In this document: one piece after another, positions 29,978-37,674 of the stretch
Layout: the number at the start of each line of letters is the position of its first letter
Numbering within the stretch: the first letter of the stretch is position 1
Origin: Oscillospiraceae bacterium
GTDB taxonomy: Bacteria > Bacillota > Clostridia > Oscillospirales > Oscillospiraceae
DNA: 45,124 nucleotides
Reading direction: 5' to 3'
Assembly: GCA_902775985.1 (NCBI GenBank)
Contig: CACYOR010000012.1
Span: 1-45,124 of the forward strand
The notes under the pieces: model-generated
The model's database searches: none
What the model was told of the DNA's origin: nothing
Seen by the model: the letters and a program-made list of their open reading frames with translations, nothing else
Program-made: the position numbers and the translations under genes

Positions 29978-30291
29978 GAACCGGATTGCACAAGCATGAG
30001 AAAACCACCAGCATCTTTTTCGATGAGCGTAGTTCCACTGTCGAAATCTTCACGCACAACACAGCCCTGCGCAAACGGCTACAGCGTTACGCGGAAAAAT
30101 ATCCTACCTGCTGTCACCAGACAGAAGACGACGGTCAGGGCGGTCTGGGCTTCGAAATTGAAAAGGGGCGGTTCAGCATTCGCCTAGTTCCGCCTTATGA
30201 TGAGGAGCGTCGGCAGCGGGCTAGTCAAAATGCCAAAGAACACGGGATCGCTTCTTGGGTAAATGGTAGAAGTTCGGATGCTGGGGAATAA
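29974..30291 (+). CDS. Conserved mobile-element protein, function unknown
   Basis: This 105-aa protein starts at ATG 29974, overlapping the upstream stop. The pattern HKHEKTTSIFFDERSSTVEI, then NTALRKRLQRYAEKYPTCCH, then GGLGFEIEKGRFSIRLVPPY is strongly conserved in clostridial conjugative and integrative elements as I recall it. It lies 62 bases before the integrase gene. No function has been established to my knowledge. The fold is probably a small alpha-beta domain. Confidence 0.6.
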   Translation: MRTGLHKHEKTTSIFFDERSSTVEIFTHNTALRKRLQRYAEKYPTCCHQTEDDGQGGLGFEIEKGRFSIRLVPPYDEERRQRASQNAKEHGIASWVNGRSSDAGE

Positions 30292-30353
30292 AACAGTAGC
30301 TATTATCTGTGTTCTGTGGTATTTGTGTTTGCTAAAGAAAGAAGGTGGAACAA

Positions 30354-31514
30354 ATGGCAAAGGGCAAACGGGCAAACGGTGAGGGCAGCATCCGCAAGCG
30401 CAAGGATGGTCGCTGGGAAGGGCGCTACACGGTAGGCCACGATCCCGAAACCGGGAAATGCATTTACAAAAATGTACTGGGCAAAACCCAGGGCGAAGTC
30501 AAAGAAAAGCTGAAAGCCGCCATCGAGCAAGCGCGAGCTTTGGATGTGAGCCGTGCCAATGGCTTCACGCTCTGTCAGTGGCTGCAATACTGGCTGGACA
30601 ATTATGGGAGCGTTTATCTGCGCCCCTCCTCCATGACAAACTACACAGGCTTCCTGAACAACCAGATCAAGAATGATGAGATCGGGAGCATGAAGCTCAG
30701 AGATCTGACCATGCACGACGTGCAGTTCTTCTTCAACCGCATGCGCACAGCGGGACGGGTGCAACGGAAGGAGTCGGAGAAGAAGCCAGCTGGCTTATCC
30801 GCAAAGACCATCCGCAACATGTACTTCTTCATATCCCATGCGCTGGATCGAGCAGTGAGGGAAAAGCTGATTGTGTCCAATCCTACCGATGACTGCATTC
30901 TTCCCAAGAAAGAGAAGGTAGAAATGAAAACGCTCCCGCTGGAAGATCTCAGCAAGTTTTTCGAGGAGGCAAAGCGCTCAGGTGTGTTCGAGCTGTACTT
31001 CACAGATCTGGCGACGGGTCTGCGTCGGGGAGAACTGCTGGGGCTCAAGTGGACGGACATTGACTTCGACAGCAACACCATCGATATCCACTGCCAGATC
31101 ACCCGCACCGGCGGGAAGGTGCAGGAATCCCCGCTGAAAACGAAAAATGCCTACCGGCAGATCGTAATCCCGCCTGAGCTGACACAGGTGCTGAAAGAGA
31201 AGCAGGACCGGGAAAAGGGCTTCAGCGAGTATGTGTTCTCCTCACCCAGCGGCGGACCAATCTCGCCGGACAGCGTACTGAACATGCTGCACCGGGTACT
31301 GAAACGAGCAGGGCTGGAGCAGGTGCGCTTCCACGACCTGCGCCATACCTTCGCAACCCTGGCGCTTCAAAACGGCGTGGATGTGAAAACCCTCTCCGGT
31401 CTCCTCGGCCACTACTCCGCAGGCTTCACGTTGGACACCTACGGCCACATCACCAACGCCATGAAGAAGGATGCGGCCGACAAGGTGGGTGGGTTCCTGT
31501 CGGGTGCGGTATGA
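30354..31514 (+). CDS. int: Tyrosine integrase of element B
   Basis: This 386-aa protein starts at ATG 30354 behind AAGAAGG. The N-terminal arm-binding domain (GEGSIRKRKDGRWEGRYTVG) is followed by a core-binding domain and a catalytic domain with TGLRRGELLGLKW (about 222-234), HDLRHTFA (about 327-334) and LGHYSAGFTLDTYGH (nucleophile Tyr near 363). All catalytic residues are present. It lies 580 bases from the tRNA-Arg 3' end, with several arm-site candidates between. It is of the Tn916/clostridial phage integrase type and differs clearly from the integrase of element A. Confidence 0.95.
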   Translation: MAKGKRANGEGSIRKRKDGRWEGRYTVGHDPETGKCIYKNVLGKTQGEVKEKLKAAIEQARALDVSRANGFTLCQWLQYWLDNYGSVYLRPSSMTNYTGFLNNQIKNDEIGSMKLRDLTMHDVQFFFNRMRTAGRVQRKESEKKPAGLSAKTIRNMYFFISHALDRAVREKLIVSNPTDDCILPKKEKVEMKTLPLEDLSKFFEEAKRSGVFELYFTDLATGLRRGELLGLKWTDIDFDSNTIDIHCQITRTGGKVQESPLKTKNAYRQIVIPPELTQVLKEKQDREKGFSEYVFSSPSGGPISPDSVLNMLHRVLKRAGLEQVRFHDLRHTFATLALQNGVDVKTLSGLLGHYSAGFTLDTYGHITNAMKKDAADKVGGFLSGAV

Positions 31515-31523
31515 TGCTGCTGA

Positions 31524-31561
31524 AAACTTGGAGGCTGGTCATCCCAGCCTCCAAGTTTTTA
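31524..31561 (+). terminator. Terminator after the element B integrase
   Basis: AAAACTTGGAGGCTGG and CCAGCCTCCAAGTTTTT form a near-perfect stem with a 4- to 5-base loop and a T tail, ten bases after the stop codon. Confidence 0.85.
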
Positions 31562-31995
31562 TATTCGATCCGGCTATGTAAAAAATGCCTCGCTATACAA
31601 TGAAAAACCTTCCCCAAAGTATTTCATCGCTGGAATGGGTCGCCAATGTGGTCAGGAGTTTGTATTTCACGAGCCGGTCTCCTGCCGAAATTTATTCTGA
31701 CAGACTTTTCTACGCTCATGGATTGCGTTGCAAAGCAAAGAAAGTTTCCGTGAAAAGCTGAAAACTTCCCGAAATACAGCGTCCTGACCCATGTATTTTG
31801 CACAGTGAGTTTGCAGGATATCCCGCAATCCCTTGACGCGCCTGCATTTGTGGGCTTGGAGCTTGACCCATACGGCTGACCCAGACAGCGCAAAAATCAC
31901 TTGTGCCCGTCAAACGCAAAATCCCGCCTAAACTCGCAAAGCCTTGATACTACTGGGAATTGCGGTTTCATCTCTGATCCCTTCCGCTACGCGCG

Positions 31996-32022
31996 CCAGA
32001 ATGGGTCGGCGTTTGGGTCAGG
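31996..32022 (+). repeat. Composite arm-site motif near the tRNA
   Basis: CCAGAATGGGTC-N6-TGGGTCAGG has the same sequence and spacing as 15989-16015 at the other end of the island. It fits an integrase or excisionase binding site. Confidence 0.6.
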
Positions 32023-32057
32023 CGGTTTCAGAGGCTATAAATTACCCGTAGAAATGC

Positions 32058-32095
32058 AAAAAGTTCCTTATTTCTCACGAAATAAGGAACTTTTT
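32058..32095 (-). terminator. Terminator of tRNA-Arg
   Basis: AAAAAGTTCCTTATTTC and GAAATAAGGAACTTTTT flank a 4-base loop (TCAC), directly after the encoded CCA on the minus strand. It belongs to the end brought in by element B. Confidence 0.85.
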
Positions 32096-32171
32096 GGCAC
32101 GCGATAAGGGATTCGAACCCCTGACCTTCTGGTCCGTAGCCAGACGCTCTATCCAGCTGAGCTAATCGCGC
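32095..32171 (-). tRNA. tRNA-Arg (anticodon ACG), intact
   Basis: The 77-base cloverleaf has acceptor arms GCGCGAT and ATCGCGT (one G-U pair), D-arm GCTC/GAGC, anticodon stem TCTGG/CCAGA with loop CTACGGA (anticodon ACG), T-arm with GTTCGAATC-like loop and encoded GCCA end. It is the integration target of the tandem elements to its left. Partial copies lie at 53-98, 15697-15717 and 15877-15918. Confidence 0.95.
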
Positions 32172-32196
32172 ATATCGGTTTTCCGAAAGCTTGATT

Positions 32197-32225
32197 ATAT
32201 TAGCACAGCTGCCCGTAAAATGCAA
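32197..32225 (-). promoter_or_regulatory. Promoter of tRNA-Arg
   Basis: On the minus strand TTGCAT (32225-32220) and TAATAT (32202-32197) are 17 bases apart, about 25 bases before the tRNA. Confidence 0.6.
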
Positions 32226-32233
32226 GAGGTTTT

Positions 32234-32407
32234 TTAAAAAATTTTCATCTTCATCGCGCTCATGGCGCCGCTCAGGTCGTCGGCCACCCGGCCCAGCGCC
32301 TTCACGGCGGCCTTGCGTTTGCGGGCCTTGGTGGGCCAGGTCATCATGGCGATGGAGGCCGCCGCGGCCATGCCTACGCCGATACCCGTGTAGAGTTTCT
32401 TGTTCAT
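32234..32407 (-). CDS. Small membrane-anchored protein, unknown function
   Basis: This 57-aa protein starts at ATG 32407 behind AAAGGAGAA. Residues 4-24 are a hydrophobic segment (LYTGIGVGMAAAASIAMMTW), followed by a basic stretch (KARKRKAAVK) and a helix. It resembles short YtxH-like proteins by layout only. It is divergent from the ymdB-type gene. A membrane position with the basic part in the cytoplasm is likely. Confidence 0.6.
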   Translation of the reverse strand: MNKKLYTGIGVGMAAAASIAMMTWPTKARKRKAAVKALGRVADDLSGAMSAMKMKIF

Positions 32408-32456
32408 GTCTGATTCTCCTTTCTCTTTGTTATTTCCAGTATGCCCAGATTTGCCG

Positions 32457-32486
32457 TTGCGGTACGCAGGCAATATGTGGTATACT
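32457..32486 (+). promoter_or_regulatory. Promoter of the ymdB-sbcD-sbcC operon
   Basis: TTGCGG (32457-32462) and TATACT (32481-32486) are 18 bases apart. AAGGAGG follows at 32511-32517 before ATG 32525. Confidence 0.6.
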
Positions 32487-32524
32487 ATTGTGTAAAAATA
32501 TTTCTGTCTCAAGGAGGCAGGTGT

Positions 32525-33298
32525 ATGAGCATCAAAGTATTGGCCGTGGGCGATGTGTGCGGAGAGCCGGGACTGGACTTTCTGGATAAGCGCCTGAAGG
32601 CCTATCGCAAGGAAAACAACATTGATTTCGTCGTGGTCAACGGGGAAAACGCCAACGTGGTGGGCATCACGCCCCGCCAGGCCGACCAGATCTTCCGGGC
32701 CGGGGCCGACGTGATCACCCTGGGCAACCACACCTGGACGCGGACCGAGCTGCGCCCTTATCTGGACGAGCGGCGCAAGATCCTCCGCCCGGCCAACTTT
32801 GGCCCCCAGTGCCCGGGCCGCGGCATTGCCGCCTACTCCATGCCCTTCGGGGACGTGTGCGTACTGAACCTGATGGGCCGCTTCACCCTGGACACCAATA
32901 CCGACAATCCCTTTGTGATTGCGGACGGATATATGGAAGAGATCAAGGAAAAAATCATTCTGGTGGACTTTCACGCCGAGGGCACCAGCGAAAAGCGGGC
33001 CATGGGCTACCTGCTGGACGGGCGCGTCAGCGCCGTCTGGGGCACCCACACCCACGTGCAGACCTCGGACGCAGGGCTGCTGCCCAAGGGCACCGGCTAC
33101 ATCACAGACCTGGGCATGACCGGCGCGGCGGAGTCCGTTCTGGGCATCGACCCGGAGCAGTCCATCGGCAAGTTTATGGGCGACCCGCCCCAGCGCTACG
33201 CCTCGGCCAAGGGGCCGGCGAAGCTGGAGGGCTGCCTGTTTGAGATCGACCCGGAGACGGGCCGTTGCCGGAAGGCGGAGGCGGTGCGACTGACATGA
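32525..33298 (+). CDS. ymdB: YmdB/TIGR00282 family metallophosphoesterase
   Basis: This 257-aa protein starts at ATG 32525. Metal-binding motifs are visible: GDVCGEPG (9-16), VNGENA (38-43), LGNHTW (66-71), FHAEGTSEK (about 149-157) and GTHTHVQTSD (about 173-182). The family hydrolyses 2',3'-cyclic nucleotides and influences RNA turnover, motility and biofilm in Bacillus. Length is normal. Its stop overlaps the start of the sbcD-like gene (ATGA), so it opens a three-gene operon. Confidence 0.92.
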   Translation: MSIKVLAVGDVCGEPGLDFLDKRLKAYRKENNIDFVVVNGENANVVGITPRQADQIFRAGADVITLGNHTWTRTELRPYLDERRKILRPANFGPQCPGRGIAAYSMPFGDVCVLNLMGRFTLDTNTDNPFVIADGYMEEIKEKIILVDFHAEGTSEKRAMGYLLDGRVSAVWGTHTHVQTSDAGLLPKGTGYITDLGMTGAAESVLGIDPEQSIGKFMGDPPQRYASAKGPAKLEGCLFEIDPETGRCRKAEAVRLT

Positions 33299-34410
33299 TC
33301 CTGAAAATACTGCATGCGGCGGATCTGCATCTGGATTCCCCCTTCGAGGGACTTCCCGCCGGGAAGGCCGCCATTCGCCGGGCCGAGCAGCGGCAGCTCC
33401 TGAGCCGCCTGGCGGAGCTGGCCGTGCGCGAGGACGTGGACCTCGTCCTGCTCAGCGGCGACCTGCTGGACAGTGACAGCAGCTATTACGAGACCGGGGA
33501 GGAGCTGGTGCGCTGCCTGCGGCAGATGCCGATGCCGGTGTTCATCGCCCCGGGCAACCACGACCCCTATACCCGGCGCAGCCCTTACGCCCGGCTGCGC
33601 CTGCCGGACAACGTCCACGTGTTCACCGAGAACGCGATCCGCAGCATCTCCCTGCCGGAGCTGAACGCCGTGGTCTACGGCGCCGCCTTTACCGACAAGA
33701 ACTCCCCCGCCCTGCTCGCGGGCTTTAACGCCCGGCCCGAGCCCGGGGTCTGGAAGCTGCTGTGCCTGCACGGCGAGGTGGGGGCGAAGAACTCCCCCTA
33801 CGATCCCATCAGCGAGGAGGAGCTGGAGCAGAGCGGCCTGGACTACGTGGCCCTGGGACACATCCATAAAGCCAGCGGTCTGCGCCACGCGGGCAACACC
33901 TGGTACAGCTGGCCCGGCTGCCCGGAGGGCCGGGGCTTTGACGAATGCGGGGAGAAGACCGTGAATCTGGTCACCCTGGACGACGCCGGCGGCTGCGAAC
34001 TGAAAACCGTGTCCATCGCCTCCCGCCGCTATGAGATCCTGCGCGTGGACGTGAGCGGCGTCGACCCGCTGATCGCCGTGCACACCCAGCTGCCGGACGA
34101 CACGGTACGGGACGTGTACCGGGTCATCCTCTCCGGGGAGACCGAGACCGCCCCGGATCTGAACCGTTTGTATTTTAACCTCAACGAGATGTTCTTCGAG
34201 CTGCAGCTGCGGGATGAGACCCACATCCGCCGCAGCATCTGGGAGAGCGCCGGAGAGGACAGTCTGCGCGGCATCTTCCTGAAAAAGCTTCGCGAGCGTT
34301 TCGACGCGGCGGAGAGCGAGGAGGAGCGCCAGAAGATCGAACAGGCCGCCCGCTGGGGTCTGGCCGCACTGAACAACGCGGAGGAGGTCGTACAGCATGA
34401 AGATCCGTAA
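33295..34410 (+). CDS. SbcD/YhaO-like DNA repair exonuclease subunit
   Basis: This 371-aa protein starts at ATG 33295. Calcineurin-type phosphoesterase motifs are present: HAADLHLDSPF (D10, H12), LLSGDLLDSD, APGNHDPYT, LHGEVG and ALGHIHKA. The C-terminal 120 residues form the cap that contacts the SMC-like partner. It overlaps that partner gene by 14 bases. Together they resemble the YhaO/YhaN pair of Firmicutes, a relative of SbcCD/Mre11-Rad50, acting on DNA ends. Confidence 0.88.
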   Translation: MILKILHAADLHLDSPFEGLPAGKAAIRRAEQRQLLSRLAELAVREDVDLVLLSGDLLDSDSSYYETGEELVRCLRQMPMPVFIAPGNHDPYTRRSPYARLRLPDNVHVFTENAIRSISLPELNAVVYGAAFTDKNSPALLAGFNARPEPGVWKLLCLHGEVGAKNSPYDPISEEELEQSGLDYVALGHIHKASGLRHAGNTWYSWPGCPEGRGFDECGEKTVNLVTLDDAGGCELKTVSIASRRYEILRVDVSGVDPLIAVHTQLPDDTVRDVYRVILSGETETAPDLNRLYFNLNEMFFELQLRDETHIRRSIWESAGEDSLRGIFLKKLRERFDAAESEEERQKIEQAARWGLAALNNAEEVVQHEDP

Positions 34411-36304
34411 GCTGACCGCCTCTTTCGGCAAACTGGAAAACGAGACGCTGAGCTTCCATGAGGGGCTGAACGTCATCTACGCCCCCAACGAGAGCGGCAA
34501 ATCCACCTGGTGCGCCTTCATTCAGGCCATGCTCTACGGGGTGGACAGCTCCCAGCGGGCCAAGGCCGGCTTCCTGCCGGACAAGCTGCGCTACGCGCCC
34601 TGGTCCGGCGCGCCCATGGAGGGCACCATGGAGCTGACGGCCGACCGCTGCGACATCACGCTCACCCGCACCTCCCGGGCGAAGAACGCGCCCATGAAGG
34701 ATTTCAGCGCCACCTACACCGGCACCAACACGCCGGTGGACGGACTGACCGAATCCAACGCGGGCGAGCTGCTGACCGGCGTCAGCCGGGATGTGTTTCG
34801 CCGCACGGCCTTCATCGCCCAGGGCACCATGGCCGTCAAGGGCAGCCCGGAGCTGGAAAAGCGCATCAGCTCCATCGTCTCCACCGGTGAGGAGCAGACC
34901 TCCTACACCGAGGCGGACGAGCGCCTGCGCGCCTGGCAGCGCAAGCGGCGCTTCAACCGCCGGGGCCAGCTGCCGGATCTGGAGGGCAGGATGGACGAGG
35001 CCCAGCGCCAGCTGGATGAGATCGAGAGCTCCCAGAGCGAGAGCCAGAAGCTGGAGGAAGAGCTGGAGGAGAGCCGCCGCAAATGCGCCCAGCTGGAGCA
35101 GGCCGTGATGGACAGCCGACGCCGCCAGCGCAAGGACGCGCTGGACCGCCTCAACAGCGGCCGCGGCGCCCTGCGGCAGGTCAGCGCCGAGCACGATTCC
35201 GCCATGGCGGAGCTGTCCCAGGCGCGGGAGGAGCTGCGGCAGAGCCCCTTCGGCAATCAGGACCCGGAGCAGCTGGAAAAGCAGGTGCGCACGGATCTGG
35301 AGCGCATGCGGGAGCTCTCCCAGCCCCGCAAGGGCAGCCGGGTGCTGCTGCCCATGGTCCTCTGCTTCCTGCTGGCCGCCGCGCTGGCCGCCCTCTACAC
35401 CTATTATGAACTCATCCCCCTTATCGTCTTCGCCGGCGTCTTCTGCCTGGCCGCGCTGGTGCTGCTGATGCTCTGGTCCCGCAGCCAGCGCCTCAAGCAG
35501 GACGCAGAGGAGGAGAGGCGCTTGCTGCTCAAGAAATACCACAGCAGCTCACCGCGGGAGATTCAGAAGGCCTTCCAGGACTTTCAGACCCGCTACGACG
35601 CCGTCCTCCAGGCCGAGGATCTGGAAGAGGAGCGTCGGCAGGCCTTCGAAGAGCAGCAGCGCGCCCAGAGCGATCTGGAGGAGAGCGCCCTGCAGGAGCT
35701 GGATTTCAGTGCCGGCGATACCGAGGCCGCCCGTCTGGGCCGCAGCCTCGCCGCCGAACGGGCCGTGGCCGAACGCCTGTCCCAGCGCATCGCCGCGCTC
35801 AACGGCCGGGTCTCCTCCTTCGGGGACCCCATGATCCTGGCCAGCGAGCTGGGCTGCATGCGGGAGGAATACGAACAGCTGCAGGCGGAGTTTGACGCGC
35901 TGAGCCTGGCCATCGACACCCTGCGCCAGGCCGATCAGGAGATCCAGAGCCGCTTTTCGCCTCAGCTGGGCCGTCTGGCCAGCGAGTACATGTCCGCCGT
36001 CACCGGCGGGCGCTACGAGGACGTGCTCATCAACCGGGATTTCTCCGCCCGCACCCGCACGAAAGACGACGCCGTTGCCCGGGATTCCGAGTATCTCAGC
36101 GCCGGGACGCTGGATCTCATGTATCTGGCGGTGCGCCTGGCCGTGTGTGAGCTGGCCATGCCCGACGGGGAGCCCTGCCCCCTGATTCTGGATGACGCGC
36201 TGGTGAATCTGGACGAGGATCGCCTCGACCAAGCCATGGAGCTGCTCAAGAAAATCGCCCAGGAGCGCCAGGTGATCCTTTTCACCTGCCGCCCGGTAAA
36301 CTGA
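34397..36304 (+). CDS. SbcC/YhaN-like SMC-type ATPase with membrane hairpin
   Basis: This 635-aa protein starts at ATG 34397 behind GAGGAGG. Walker A is APNESGKST (about 29-37) and Walker B is PLILDDALVNLDE near the C-terminus. Long coiled coils (about 180-305 and 375-545) flank a hydrophobic hairpin at about 314-358 (VLLPMVLCFLLAAALAALYT, then LIPLIVFAGVFCLAALVLLM). The membrane hairpin in place of the zinc hook is the YhaN feature. It partners the nuclease encoded just upstream. It is shorter than typical YhaN (about 900 or more), so the coils are reduced. Confidence 0.85.
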   Translation: MKIRKLTASFGKLENETLSFHEGLNVIYAPNESGKSTWCAFIQAMLYGVDSSQRAKAGFLPDKLRYAPWSGAPMEGTMELTADRCDITLTRTSRAKNAPMKDFSATYTGTNTPVDGLTESNAGELLTGVSRDVFRRTAFIAQGTMAVKGSPELEKRISSIVSTGEEQTSYTEADERLRAWQRKRRFNRRGQLPDLEGRMDEAQRQLDEIESSQSESQKLEEELEESRRKCAQLEQAVMDSRRRQRKDALDRLNSGRGALRQVSAEHDSAMAELSQAREELRQSPFGNQDPEQLEKQVRTDLERMRELSQPRKGSRVLLPMVLCFLLAAALAALYTYYELIPLIVFAGVFCLAALVLLMLWSRSQRLKQDAEEERRLLLKKYHSSSPREIQKAFQDFQTRYDAVLQAEDLEEERRQAFEEQQRAQSDLEESALQELDFSAGDTEAARLGRSLAAERAVAERLSQRIAALNGRVSSFGDPMILASELGCMREEYEQLQAEFDALSLAIDTLRQADQEIQSRFSPQLGRLASEYMSAVTGGRYEDVLINRDFSARTRTKDDAVARDSEYLSAGTLDLMYLAVRLAVCELAMPDGEPCPLILDDALVNLDEDRLDQAMELLKKIAQERQVILFTCRPVN

Positions 36305-36337
36305 AGAAACGCATAAGGGGCTATCTCAAAACACAAA

Positions 36338-36485
36338 CAGAACCGTAGGGGCGGCTATTAGCCGCCCGCTTGAAAAACCACAATATCGGCAAAAAGGTTT
36401 GGCAAAATCGCACTGTGTACGAATTCGCCAAACCTTTTTTGGTGTATTGATTGTTACAGAACGGGAGGCTGATAGCCTCCCCTAC
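36338..36485. repeat. REPIN-like pair of inverted palindromes around a terminator
   Basis: GTAGGGGCGGCT-ATT-AGCCGCCCG (36345-36368) and, inverted, GTAGGGGAGGCT-ATC-AGCCTCCCG (36485-36462) form the ends, each preceded by CAGAAC in its own or the partner copy. Between them lies a terminator, AAAAAGGTTTGGC / GCCAAACCTTTTTT (36391-36440). Two REP-type units in inverted order make a REPIN-like element. Confidence 0.55.
36391..36440 (+). terminator. Bidirectional terminator between sbcC-like gene and mutY
   Basis: AAAAAGGTTTGGC and GCCAAACCTTTTTT form a 13-bp stem with a 23-base loop and T runs on both strands. It ends the two converging operons. Confidence 0.75.
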
Positions 36486-36502
36486 TTTTTAGACAGCGCT
36501 TT

Positions 36503-37555
36503 TTATAGTATGAGTTCCATCATTTTTTTCTGATAGGTTCGAAAGGCCGTGGGGATCGAATACTCCCTCCGGATCGTCTCCCGGTCCAGCCAGGTATAGC
36601 CGGGCAGCTCCTCCTCGCATTCGGCGAGCCAGCCCTCCATCTGCCACTCCACATGGGAGAAGACGTGCCTGGCGCTGCCGCAGCGCTCACAGCTCAGCAG
36701 CCGAACCCCCAGCAGCGTTTCGACCGCCGCCGCGTCGAAGCGCCCTTCCCGGTTGGGAAACTCCCAGAGCCCGGCCAGCAGTCCGCTCTCCGGGCGGCGG
36801 CGCAGGGCAAAGCGCTCCCCACAGTGGAGCAGCAGCACTGTGCGCTGTTCCAGGCGCCGCTCCTTGGGCTTGCTGCGCACCGGGTAATCCTGCACGGTTC
36901 CGGCTTTGAAGGCCCGGCAGATGCCGCTGAGAGGGCAGAGCAGGCAGGCCGCCTCGCCGTTGGGGATGCAGACGGTTTCCCCCAGTTCCATGATCCCCTC
37001 GGTGAGCAGCGCCGCGTCCTCTCCGGCGGGATAGGCCGCCTTCAGCAGCGCCGTGACATGCCTGCGGTTGGCCGGGGCCATCACGTCCTCGGAACTTGCC
37101 AGCAGGCGCATCACCACGCGCATCACGTTTCCGTCCACCGCCGGCTCCGGTTCCCCGTAGGCGATGGAGGCGATGGCCCCGGCGGTGTAGTCCCCGATGC
37201 CGGGCAGGGCCCTCAGCGCTTCGGCTTTCCGCGGCAGCTCGCCGCCGTATTGCTCCACGATCTGCACCGCCGCTTTTTTCAGGTTCCGCGCCCGGCTGTA
37301 ATAACCCAGGCCCTCCCAGAGCTTGAGGAGCCGATCCTCCTCCACCTCCGCCAGGGAGCGCACATCGGGGAGCGCCTCCAGGAAGCGGGCGTAATACTCC
37401 CGCGCGGCTTCGATCCGGGTCTGCTGCAGCATGATCTCCGAGATCCAGACTTGGTAGGGCGTGGGCTCCTGCCGCCAGGGCAGGGGCCGCCGGTTGGCCC
37501 GATACCAGGCGATCAGCCGGGGCACCGCGGCCTGTATAATTTCCTCGTCTCGCAT
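36503..37555 (-). CDS. mutY: A/G-specific adenine DNA glycosylase MutY
   Basis: This 350-aa protein starts at ATG 37555 behind GGAGAGAG. It removes adenine opposite 8-oxoguanine. The catalytic Glu40 lies in ISEIMLQQT, the helix-hairpin-helix is LPGIGDYTAGAI (117-128) and the catalytic Asp141 is in VDGNVMRV. The [4Fe-4S] cysteines are C196, C204, C207 and C213 (C-x7-C-x2-C-x5-C as counted here). A NUDIX-like C-terminal domain (about 225-350) recognises the damaged base, with ALRRRPESGLLAGLWEFPNR. Length and motifs are complete. Confidence 0.96.
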   Translation of the reverse strand: MRDEEIIQAAVPRLIAWYRANRRPLPWRQEPTPYQVWISEIMLQQTRIEAAREYYARFLEALPDVRSLAEVEEDRLLKLWEGLGYYSRARNLKKAAVQIVEQYGGELPRKAEALRALPGIGDYTAGAIASIAYGEPEPAVDGNVMRVVMRLLASSEDVMAPANRRHVTALLKAAYPAGEDAALLTEGIMELGETVCIPNGEAACLLCPLSGICRAFKAGTVQDYPVRSKPKERRLEQRTVLLLHCGERFALRRRPESGLLAGLWEFPNREGRFDAAAVETLLGVRLLSCERCGSARHVFSHVEWQMEGWLAECEEELPGYTWLDRETIRREYSIPTAFRTYQKKMMELIL

Positions 37556-37631
37556 GCGCTCTCTCCGTCAAAATTGATTTTGCTATCCGATGGCCATTAT
37601 AAAAGCGGGATCAGCCGCTTGTCAACAAAAG

Positions 37632-37658
37632 AGAGCGCCCGTTCAGGCGCTCTTTTTT
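37632..37658 (-). terminator. Terminator after the DUF4342 gene
   Basis: AGAGCGCC and GGCGCTCT form an 8-bp stem with a 6-base loop. The plus-strand side has six T residues and the minus side CTCTTTTG, so it can act in both directions. Confidence 0.75.
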
Positions 37659-37674
37659 GGGTGTTGCCAGCAAC

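Larger units (their letters stand above)
15919..32094. mobile_element. Element B: genomic island with a catabolic operon, at tRNA-Arg
   Basis: The island is bounded by the tRNA fragment at 15877-15918 and the intact tRNA-Arg at 32095-32171. Its integrase lies next to the tRNA. A composite motif, CCAGAATGGGTC-N6-TGGGTCAGG, occurs near both ends (15989-16015 and 31996-32022), with more copies at 31633-31656 and inverted ones at 31783-31883. This supports transfer of the whole 16 kb as one unit. Cargo is the UbiD/UbiX, CoA-transferase, oxidoreductase and permease operon plus lpdD. Parts at 25.5-27.4 kb are degraded, so the island may be composite. Confidence 0.6.
31515..32094. other. Right end of element B, non-coding att region
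   Basis: No gene is supported. The stretch holds an integrase terminator (31524-31561), CTCGCTATACAATGAAAA (31589-31606), arm motifs in direct orientation (31633-31670 and 31996-32022) and inverted orientation (31783-31791, 31863-31870, 31876-31883), and the tRNA terminator (32058-32095). Confidence 0.6.

Noticed and set aside
15919-32094. Element B as a conjugative element
   Set aside because: No relaxase, coupling protein or type IV secretion gene is visible; only integration functions remain.
34181-35542. Minus-strand frames of 426 to 453 codons over the sbcD/sbcC-like genes
   Set aside because: Leu/Ala/Gly-rich shadow frames without start signals; the plus-strand genes have catalytic motifs.
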